Assembly: GCA_937981585.1 (NCBI GenBank) | Contig: CALJOA010000090.1 | Coordinates: 1-41,322 of the forward strand | DNA length: 41,322 nucleotides | Reading direction: 5' to 3' | Source of the DNA: an uncultured Pirellulaceae bacterium | GTDB lineage: Bacteria > Planctomycetota > Planctomycetia > Pirellulales > Pirellulaceae | Shown: positions 35,285-41,322 of the stretch, in pieces | How the letters are laid out: each line of letters begins with the position of its first letter | How positions within the stretch are numbered: position 1 is the first letter of the stretch | Made by a program: the position numbers and the translations under genes | The notes under the pieces: model-generated | Database searches by the model: none | Told to the model about the DNA's origin: nothing | Seen by the model: the letters and a program-made list of their open reading frames with translations, nothing else

Positions 35285-36661
35285 TCAAGTGCACTCTTCA
35301 AATCGAGCTTGAAAGAATCGCAAAACTCGTGGCTCGTAGGTAAACCTGAGTCCTTTGACTTGATCAGCGCAATTCATAACTCGGATGACACTTTCTGCTG
35401 TCACGTCCATGTGCGCTTGAGTGTAAACGCGTCGCGGAATGGTAAGCCGCACCAGTTCCAGCTCTGGAAGATGATTTGCGCCACTCTTGTCTCGCCCCGC
35501 CGATACGGCACCGCGCTCCATTGCGCGTATGCCTGACTCAAGATATAAAGATGCCGCCAGAGCCTGCGCGGGAAACTGTTCCTGAGGGATATGGGGCAGT
35601 ATGGCTTGGGCATCAAGAAAAACAGCATGACCACCGCATGGCCGGACAAGCGGTACTCCAGCGGAGTCCAGTTGACGCCAAAGATATTCGACCTGCCCGA
35701 CACGCGATTGCATGTGATCGTCCTGCACACTTTCTCCGATACCTATCGCAAGCGCCTCCATGTCCCGCCCAGCCATACCACCGTAGGTGTGCAAGCCTTC
35801 ATACACGACAACCAGTTCGCATGCTCGCTCGTAAAGCTTGGCATCATTCATGGCTAGAAACCCACCAATGTTGACCATGGCATCTTTCTTGGACGACATA
35901 GTCGCAACATCAGTCAACTCACAGATCTCTTTCACGATCTGTCTGACGGTTTTGGAATCGCAGCCCTCTTCCCGTTGCTGGATGAAGTAGGCGTTTTCCG
36001 CCACACGCGTCATGTCGTGCACGATTACGATGTCATGCTTGTCACACCAGACACGCAAAGCGTTGAGGTTGCTCAACGAAATAGGTTGCCCACCAGCCAT
36101 ATTTACGCACGTTGCTATGCAGATGTAAGGAATCCGGCTTGCCCCCACTTCATCCACCAATCGATCAAGCTTGTCAAAATCAACGTTGCCCTTAAACGGG
36201 TGTTTCGAGCTTGGGTCGTACGCTTCATCAATGATGACATCAACAAAGGTTCCACCAGCAAGTTCCTGATGAAGCCGCGTTGTGGTGAAGTACATATTGC
36301 CAGGAACGTAATCTCCTTCGCTGATCAACAACTGACTAAGAATGTTCTCTGCACCTCGACCTTGATGCGTTGGCACTGTGAACTTGTAGCTGTAGTAAGA
36401 CTGAATCGTTTGCTGGAGATGATAAAAGTTCCGACTTCCAGCGTAAGCTTCATCGCCCATCATCATGCCGGCCCACTGCCGGTCGCTCATGGCGCCCACC
36501 CCAGAGTCAGTCAGCAGATCGATGTAGACGTCTTCTGATTTAAGCAGGAACGTGTTATAGCCGGCTTCGACTATTGCAGCCTGACGCTCCGGTTTGGTTG
36601 TCATCTTGATGAGTTCAACCATTTTGATTTTGTAGGGCTCTGCCCAGGATCGCTTTTCCAT
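35285..36661 (-). CDS. Tyrosine phenol-lyase-like PLP enzyme
   Basis: The 458-residue beta-eliminating lyase (tyrosine phenol-lyase/tryptophanase family) starts at ATG 36659-36661 with GAAGGTG upstream. That gives the family N-terminus 'WAEPYKIKMVE' and TPL-like length (456). Signatures are MMMGDEAYAGS, PTHQGRGAENILSQL, 'GNMYFTTTRLHQE' (Thr126) and the PLP lysine in TMSSKKD (Lys259). Arg383 in 'GIRAMERGAVSAGR' aligns with the arginine that selects tyrosine in Citrobacter TPL; tryptophanases have valine there. The TPL methionine near the active site (288 in Citrobacter) is leucine here (Leu290). TPL cleaves tyrosine to phenol, pyruvate and ammonia. Phenol-lyase is favoured over tryptophanase, but activity is untested. 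Confidence 0.88.
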   Translation of the reverse strand: MEKRSWAEPYKIKMVELIKMTTKPERQAAIVEAGYNTFLLKSEDVYIDLLTDSGVGAMSDRQWAGMMMGDEAYAGSRNFYHLQQTIQSYYSYKFTVPTHQGRGAENILSQLLISEGDYVPGNMYFTTTRLHQELAGGTFVDVIIDEAYDPSSKHPFKGNVDFDKLDRLVDEVGASRIPYICIATCVNMAGGQPISLSNLNALRVWCDKHDIVIVHDMTRVAENAYFIQQREEGCDSKTVRQIVKEICELTDVATMSSKKDAMVNIGGFLAMNDAKLYERACELVVVYEGLHTYGGMAGRDMEALAIGIGESVQDDHMQSRVGQVEYLWRQLDSAGVPLVRPCGGHAVFLDAQAILPHIPQEQFPAQALAASLYLESGIRAMERGAVSAGRDKSGANHLPELELVRLTIPRRVYTQAHMDVTAESVIRVMNCADQVKGLRFTYEPRVLRFFQARFEECT

Positions 36662-37278
36662 CGATTCACCTTCAGTCGTTAGAGAAAAAGGACTGTGGTA
36701 GGACATTGCAATGGAATGAACAGATACCACAGTGGAACACTGCGGCATTTCATCCCTTGTCTGCCAGAATTGGCAAAGAAGTGGCCAGTTATGTGAGTCG
36801 GGCCGGACGGGCTCTCTAACTCATCTCCAAGATTTTAGCCTGCTTTGGCAACCGAGCAATACAGTTTTGCGATGCTGTATTACAGCTAAAGTACGAGCTG
36901 GCTACCTGAGCCGTTTTGGCGTTAGCTACGGATATTGCAGGTTCAACCGTGTCTAACGCCAAAACGCCTGATCCTAAAATTAAGACATAACAAAGCACTA
37001 TCCGCAGCTTTGGTTTCTTTAAAAAGCGAATGCGAAGGGTGCTTTCATACCCATATTCAGCGATTTAGTGCGTCTTTTTCCGACTAATTAAACATTACAC
37101 AACTATTACATAGCCCGAACACGCTGGGGACTCGTTTTTACCCGATATTCCTTATACTTTTCCGCTTGCTGCTTTGGAAACAGTGAGCTTGTGATTCAGT
37201 CGCAAGTCCCTCCACTTGGAATTCAGCGATAATCGCCGGCACGATGATGTGCGATCGGTGAAAAAGGAATATATAAAA
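36662..37278. promoter_or_regulatory. Divergent lyase-desaturase regulatory region
   Basis: This 617-bp region between divergent genes holds three items. TGCCA-GAAT-TGGCA (36761-36774) is a short perfect inverted repeat. Overlapping it on the minus strand is TGGCCACTTCTTTGC (36787-36773), with the GG-N10-GC spacing of a sigma-54 promoter facing the lyase gene. A palindromic repeat at 36911-36967 belongs to the TTTGGGCG-TAGCC family (arms ~20 bp, two mismatches). The ~300 bp before the desaturase are AT-rich, with no clear promoter call. Confidence 0.45.
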
Positions 37279-38334
37279 ATGGCATCTGTTACAGATCCGC
37301 ACCCCCCGACCACGACTCTCGAAAATCCAACAGAACTCACCAAACCAAAACGTCTCTCCGACGGCTTGGTTCCTGAGTCAAAAGAACATCACGATCACGA
37401 TGATTTGATCTTTGACGATCGCAATTCGACGGGGCACAAACTGATCATTCTTGGAACCGTTTTGTTCCCTTTGCTTGGAATGGCAACCGCCATCGTGCTG
37501 GCTTGGCAGTTCGGAATGATGAGCTGGCTGAACCTGACGATGCTCATCGGCGGTTGGTATCTGACCGGAATGGGAATCACAATCGGCTACCACCGGATGC
37601 TGACTCATCGCTCGTTCGATGCTGTGCCGGCCGTCCGCTGGTTCTGGACAGTGATGGGGGCTCTTGCAGTCGAAGGCTCTCCAATCGACTGGTGCATGGT
37701 ACATCGCAAACACCACCAGTTCTCTGATCACCACGGCGATCCACATTCACCTCACCTTCACGGTGAAGGATATTGGAACATGATCAAAGGCGCGTGGCAT
37801 TCTCACGCTGGCTGGTTATTCAACTCAAACTGGTCCCCACAGGAACGAGAAAAGTATGTTCCTGATTTGATGGAAGACAAATTGTTGGTCTCGATCGACA
37901 AGCACTACTATCTCTGGGTAACCGCGACACTGGTCATTCCTTTGGTTCTGGGCGGGGTGATCGCATTGTTTGACGCTTTCACCTTGGGTAGCTTTGCCAA
38001 AGGCGCGGCTCTGGGATTCATCTGGGGTGGACTGGCTCGTGTTTGCCTTTCCCATCACATGACATGGTCGATTAACTCGATCTGCCACATCATCGGCAGT
38101 CGGGATTACAAGTCATCCGACGATTCGAGAAACAATCTTTTCTTCGGTATCTTCAGCCACGGCGAAGGCTGGCACAACAATCATCACGCGTTCCCAACGT
38201 CTGCCCGTCACGGTTTGAAATGGTGGCAGTTCGATCTGAGCTGGATCATCATTCGCGGGCTTGAGTGCTGTGGTTTGGCTTGGGATGTCAAGTTGCCAAC
38301 CGAACGACAGCTCGAATCTCGTTCGCTCAAGTAG
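37279..38334 (+). CDS. Acyl-CoA/acyl-lipid fatty acid desaturase
   Basis: The 351-residue integral membrane di-iron desaturase introduces a double bond into fatty acyl chains, probably at delta-9. It has all three histidine boxes: HRMLTHRSF (HxxxxH), HRKHHQFSDHHGDPHSPH (HxxHH) and EGWHNNHHAFP (HxxHH). Hydrophobic pairs lie at ~50-80, 95-110 and 205-250. A ~45-residue His/Asp-rich head (KEHHDHDDLIFDD) precedes the first helix. ATG 37279 follows AAGGA at about 11 bases; the frame extends upstream to a TTG but without family sequence. A strong terminator follows. Such enzymes adjust membrane fluidity, often in response to cold. Confidence 0.94.
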   Translation: MASVTDPHPPTTTLENPTELTKPKRLSDGLVPESKEHHDHDDLIFDDRNSTGHKLIILGTVLFPLLGMATAIVLAWQFGMMSWLNLTMLIGGWYLTGMGITIGYHRMLTHRSFDAVPAVRWFWTVMGALAVEGSPIDWCMVHRKHHQFSDHHGDPHSPHLHGEGYWNMIKGAWHSHAGWLFNSNWSPQEREKYVPDLMEDKLLVSIDKHYYLWVTATLVIPLVLGGVIALFDAFTLGSFAKGAALGFIWGGLARVCLSHHMTWSINSICHIIGSRDYKSSDDSRNNLFFGIFSHGEGWHNNHHAFPTSARHGLKWWQFDLSWIIIRGLECCGLAWDVKLPTERQLESRSLK

Positions 38335-38357
38335 AGCTCTAGTAAAACATCAATTTT

Positions 38358-38396
38358 AAAAAAAGCACGGAGTCCATCTGGATTCCGTGCTTTTTT
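38358..38396. terminator. Bidirectional terminator between desaturase and Ni-SOD genes
   Basis: AAAAAAAGCACGGAGTCC, loop ATCT, then GGATTCCGTGCTTTTTT forms a near-perfect hairpin with one G-T wobble. A- and T-tracts on its two sides make it functional in both directions for the convergent genes. Confidence 0.93.
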
Positions 38397-38434
38397 GTTG
38401 GGTAGATCAACAGATCAAGTTGTCGGCTTCGAAA

Positions 38435-38968
38435 TTACTTTCCGTTTTCGAACGCAGGCTCTTTGCCCTCGTAAGCGCGATAGAGGTCGTAGATTGCGTT
38501 CTTAAGCGCTTCGGCAGTTGCAGGATCGCTGTCCTGCTTGCACTTCATTGATGCGACCATCACGCGATGGGCTGTCGCCAATTGACCGGTGTAATCCTTG
38601 TGGTCTGACTTGATTCGCTGAGTCAAAAAGTACTGGGCCACGATGTGCTGGGTATTGGTCGCGTGGCTTTCCTTGGTCGCAACCCAGCGGCTGAATTGAT
38701 TGACTGACTTACCAGTCAACTGGCCCTCGCCCGCCGATGCGGCGAATTCGTTGATGTTGGTGATCGCTTTGGCGATAGTGGCCGTGTCTTCCAACATTTG
38801 TTCAAAACGCATTTGATCAGCGTAGATGCCGCACGGGACTTCACAGTGCGGGACAGGTGCCGTTGTTGGAGCCGATGTTTTCTTGGCGGCAGTCGCAGGC
38901 TCGTTTGCATTGACCAACGAAACGGAAAGCAAGCACAGCGCAGCCAAGGCGAGAGAAAGAGTCTTCAT
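38435..38968 (-). CDS. sodN: Exported nickel superoxide dismutase
   Basis: The 177-residue precursor of nickel-type SOD disproportionates superoxide to oxygen and peroxide. The nickel hook HCEVPCGIY begins at residue 41 (His41, Cys42, Cys46, Tyr49), matching the classical H-C-x-x-P-C-G-x-Y. Mature Ni-SOD begins at this His, whose amino group binds nickel. Before it are a signal peptide (MKTLSLALAALCLLSVSLVN) and a ~19-residue Ala/Thr/Pro linker ending PVP. The rest is helical ('FEQMLEDTATIAKAITNINE', 'KESHATNTQHIVAQYFLTQR'), as in the four-helix SOD. The ATG at 38966-38968 has GAGG nine bases upstream. No SodX-type maturation peptidase is in the window. It lies 165 bp after the response regulator gene. 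Confidence 0.93.
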   Translation of the reverse strand: MKTLSLALAALCLLSVSLVNANEPATAAKKTSAPTTAPVPHCEVPCGIYADQMRFEQMLEDTATIAKAITNINEFAASAGEGQLTGKSVNQFSRWVATKESHATNTQHIVAQYFLTQRIKSDHKDYTGQLATAHRVMVASMKCKQDSDPATAEALKNAIYDLYRAYEGKEPAFENGK

Positions 38969-39133
38969 AAGTTTCAACCTCAAATAGAGTTTTAGATTTT
39001 GTAAATGAGCTTGGAACAATGTATCAAAGTCTCTGTTCTCCCGCTTCTGTTGAACGAAAATATAAACAAATCCTCTAGATCCACCGCCAGCGTAACGATC
39101 AGATTCGATAACCTCCAATGGGTCCGCCATCCA

Positions 39134-39919
39134 CTACGAATCATCGTTCGAGTCAACATTGGCATCCGGGGCGCCCTTGGCGTCGTCAGACTCAGGAGAG
39201 CGAACGAAACGGTATCCCGCGTCACGGATGGTGAGGAAGTGAACGGGCTTGGAGGGATTGACCTCGAACGTTTTCCGAAGCTGCCGCATGATCTGATCCG
39301 GGGCTCGCGTGTTCATGTGGCCCGGCATCTCCCAAACGTCTTCCAGCAACTGGCCGCGCGGAATCACCAATTCTTCGTGTTCGATAAAGTACTTCAGGAC
39401 TTTGATTTGAAGCTGAGTCAGCCGGACCGGTTTGCCGTCGACCGAGACTTCGTAAGTCTGAAAGTTGATTTTGGCGCCTCCAAATCGGTACTCAACCAAT
39501 TCAGCACTACCCTTGGACGTCGACTCAAATGGACGGTCACCAAACTGAGCCAGCAAATTCTTGACTCGGCTAATCAGCTCCTCTAATTCAAACGGCTTGA
39601 CCAGATACTGACTTGCCCCAACGTCAAAACCACGAGTACGATCTTCGGACAACGTTCTGGCACTGAGCATCAAGACAGGCATGTGACGACCGTTGTCACG
39701 AATCTGCTCGCAGACTTCATAACCGCTCATCCCGGGAAGCATCAAATCAAGCACGACCAAATCGACAGGATTGGACTCGTCTTCAATGATCTTGAGCGCC
39801 GCGACTCCCTCGCCAACGGTGGATACATTGAAACCTTCGGCCTCAAGGTTGAACTTGATCCCGACCGCGAGATGCTCTTCGTCATCAACGACTAGAATGT
39901 GCTTAGATTCGGTATTCAT
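39134..39919 (-). CDS. OmpR/PhoB-type response regulator
   Basis: The 261-residue regulator has a receiver domain ('HILVVDDEEHLAVGIKFNLE') with phospho-acceptor Asp58 in VVLDLMLPGMSG and Lys in YLVKPFELEELI. The winged-helix effector domain reads VRLTQLQIKVLKYFIEHEEL, 'RGQLLEDVW', 'QIMRQLRKTFE' and HFLTIRDAGYRFV, the typical OmpR end. The C-terminal ~15 residues are acidic (Asp/Ser). Its start overlaps the kinase stop by four bases (ATGA, 39916-39919), indicating translational coupling. Ni-SOD follows on the same strand but with a 165-bp gap, so regulation of sodN by this pair is possible but not shown. Confidence 0.95.
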   Translation of the reverse strand: MNTESKHILVVDDEEHLAVGIKFNLEAEGFNVSTVGEGVAALKIIEDESNPVDLVVLDLMLPGMSGYEVCEQIRDNGRHMPVLMLSARTLSEDRTRGFDVGASQYLVKPFELEELISRVKNLLAQFGDRPFESTSKGSAELVEYRFGGAKINFQTYEVSVDGKPVRLTQLQIKVLKYFIEHEELVIPRGQLLEDVWEMPGHMNTRAPDQIMRQLRKTFEVNPSKPVHFLTIRDAGYRFVRSPESDDAKGAPDANVDSNDDS

Positions 39920-40875
39920 ACTTCAATTGCCGGATCGGGTTTGGTTTCGGTGGCAGCACCGTCTGGCATCTTCTGCAACCCTTGTGGTGAATCGGCCAGA
40001 GGAAGTCGGACCTCAAAAACCGTTCCGCTCTTGGCATCGCGGTCCAAAACTTTGACTTTACCACCAAGTCGCCTGACAAGCGTTCTGACAATATAAAGCC
40101 CCAGTCCGGTGCCTGGCTTTTTTCGTTGCAACTCTTCGCCAAGCCGGACAAAACGGCCGAAGACCTTTTGCCGTAAACCCTTGGGGATTCCTTCACCGTT
40201 GTCTGAAATCTCGATCACCGCGTTTCCGGCATTGCGCCGCATCGAAACACTGACTTGCGGTGGCGCGCCAGCGTACTTTACCGCGTTGTCGATCAGGTTT
40301 CTGAAAATCATGACGGCATCAACCCGCTGAGCGTTGACTTGGCAAGGTTTCAAATCGAATTCGATGGTTCCCGGGTCCACGCGATAGCGCAAGCAAACCG
40401 TCTCACCAACTCCTCGAATCAATTCCGCCAGTTCGATCGTGCTGGAAGTTTTACCTCGGCGTCTGGAATCCATATTGCCCGCGTCAAGCAAGTGGCTGAT
40501 CAAGCCATCAAGCCGCTCAACGTCTTCCATCATGAATTTCTGAAACTGCTCACGTTCTTCTTCGCTGACCTGACGCATTCGCATGGTCTGAAGATAAAGT
40601 TTCAACGAGGCGATCGGGGATTTAAGCTCATGGGTAACACTATCGATAAAGTTCGATTGTCGCCGCGTCAGATTGATGGCTTTGATCGTCAGCGTGAGGT
40701 ATATGACGACCCCTAACAGCACCAGCACGAACATCAATGTTCCGACCGATAACAAAGCCCAGTAGATTTGCGAGTTGAGCGCTAGCAATACCCAACCAAC
40801 AATCAACGCCACAATGATGACAATCATTGCGACGGCGAGCGTAATCGGAAATTTCAGAGAGCGACGTTCAAACAT
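39916..40875 (-). CDS. Membrane sensor histidine kinase
   Basis: The 319-residue kinase has two close transmembrane helices (~10-33 and ~37-62), leaving almost no periplasmic loop. It therefore probably senses within the membrane or cytosol. The dimerisation domain carries the phospho-histidine His82 in FIDSVTHELKSPIASLK. The ATPase domain has N-box 'FRNLIDNAVKYAG', G1 DNGEGIP, 'RFVRLGEELQRKKPG' and G2 TGLGLYIV, in normal order. ATG 40873-40875 is the first start. The four-base overlap with the OmpR-type regulator makes them a cognate pair. The C-terminal extension after 'RLPLADSP' is short and unstructured. Confidence 0.95.
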   Translation of the reverse strand: MFERRSLKFPITLAVAMIVIIVALIVGWVLLALNSQIYWALLSVGTLMFVLVLLGVVIYLTLTIKAINLTRRQSNFIDSVTHELKSPIASLKLYLQTMRMRQVSEEEREQFQKFMMEDVERLDGLISHLLDAGNMDSRRRGKTSSTIELAELIRGVGETVCLRYRVDPGTIEFDLKPCQVNAQRVDAVMIFRNLIDNAVKYAGAPPQVSVSMRRNAGNAVIEISDNGEGIPKGLRQKVFGRFVRLGEELQRKKPGTGLGLYIVRTLVRRLGGKVKVLDRDAKSGTVFEVRLPLADSPQGLQKMPDGAATETKPDPAIEV

Positions 40876-41230
40876 GAGTCAGCGGTGCTCACCGTTTTGC
40901 AAAAGGACTTCTCAAAAGGGACAATCAACAAAGTATAGTTGTCCAGCGGTGCAGTCGTCCAGCAAAGCTTTACATTGTCACTCGATTTGAATTGTTGCAA
41001 CTGCTCAAGCTGAGCGATTGCAGGTCGGGCACTCTTGCCCGACTCATGTCTGGCAGCATTAACATTAGAGTTAGTAGTAGAATTCAATCAGTACACCACT
41101 GGTACACTCACAAGACCATTTGTTTTAACGGGCAAGAGTGATGCGCCCGACAAAAGGCCTCACTTGTGGATTATCTTATAGTCCCAAATGCGCTAGTTTT
41201 TTGTAGTTCTTGTTTTTCTATTGAGTTCCG
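40876..41230. repeat. Repeat-bearing right-hand intergenic region
   Basis: A hairpin-forming unit GTCGGGCA-CTCT-TGCCCGAC (41024-41043) and a related, inverted and expanded unit (41128-41151, ACGGGCAAGAG...GCGCCCGAC) flank about 85 bp. The arrangement resembles paired REP sequences in enterobacteria. Neither overlaps a convincing gene. Promoters for the kinase (minus) and the partial gene at 41231 (plus) must lie here but are not recognisable. Confidence 0.7.
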
Positions 41231-41322
41231 ATGAAAACGATTCGTAAACCTTCTCAGCAGCGTCTTTTTGATCCCTTTGAGGGAGTGATTAGCGTTTCAG
41301 GTCGTCGTCATATTGAAAATGG
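41231..41322 (+). CDS. Partial gene, possible transposase N-terminus
   Basis: The frame from ATG 41231 stays open to the end of the window: 30 complete codons. It begins MKTIRKPSQQRLFDPFEGVI and continues 'SVSGRRHIEN'. A short basic head followed by LFDPF resembles the start of some planctomycete transposases, but 30 residues are too few to be sure. Paired palindromic repeats directly upstream fit a mobile-element boundary. The 3' end lies outside the window. Confidence 0.4.
   Translation, partial: MKTIRKPSQQRLFDPFEGVISVSGRRHIEN

Noticed and set aside
38969-39133. N-terminal extension of Ni-SOD from an upstream in-frame start
   Set aside because: The added 54 residues precede a good signal peptide and ribosome site, and include no Ni-SOD sequence. 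The ATG at 38968 is better.
1-41322. CRISPR array, tRNA, rRNA or prophage
   Set aside because: No regularly spaced direct repeats with unique spacers, no recognisable tRNA T-loop/acceptor pairing, and no phage structural genes. The only tandem array is the 7-bp one at 13482-13537, which has no spacers.

Overview
This window looks like chromosomal DNA of moderate GC content from a planctomycete, most likely of the Pirellulaceae type. The evidence is lineage-typical families: a DUF1501-like C-terminus at the left edge, a DUF1559 prepilin-like protein, an exported nickel superoxide dismutase, and many secreted proteins without close relatives. Intergenic space is dense with dispersed palindromic repeats. 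I see no rRNA, tRNA, CRISPR array or prophage. The only possible mobile gene is a fragment cut by the right edge.

Layout, left to right. 1-2.3 kb: end of a DUF1501-like gene, an exported GIY-YIG protein and a queuosine-precursor transporter. 2.5-8.3 kb: glycine cleavage genes gcvT-gcvH-gcvP plus a LipM-like octanoyltransferase that could lipoylate GcvH. 8.5-11.7 kb: an FHA protein, an ECF sigma/anti-sigma pair and a TPR lipoprotein. 12.3-15.3 kb: serC and serA (serine synthesis, which feeds glycine). 15.7-17.9 kb: a membrane M48 protease, then a BON protein with a 56-residue tail-anchored protein. 17.9-25.1 kb (minus strand): recA, a PDZ-alpha/beta-hydrolase fusion, alaS and a secreted protein. 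recA-recX-alaS is a common bacterial order; here the hydrolase occupies the recX position, and RecA has an unusual lysine/alanine-rich N-terminal tail of about 100 residues.

25.7-31.6 kb: a sigma-54 two-component system (minus strand) divergent from a prepilin-like gene and a small tyrosine-rich secreted protein (plus strand). The divergent region holds a close match to a -24/-12 promoter and, about 100 bp upstream, a perfect 10-1-10 palindrome that is a good candidate activator site. I consider this the most system-like, testable unit in the window. A secreted TlpA-like thioredoxin follows, ending at a strong terminator.

32-35.2 kb: an RNA 2',3'-cyclic phosphodiesterase (minus strand), an adenosine-kinase-like PfkB protein and 6-phosphofructokinase. 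35.3-38.4 kb: a tyrosine phenol-lyase-like enzyme divergent from a fatty acid desaturase. 38.4-40.9 kb (minus strand): an OmpR-type two-component system with overlapping genes, followed by exported Ni-SOD. The last 350 bp hold repeats and the start of a possible transposase.

All family calls come from reading motifs in translated sequence, without database searches.
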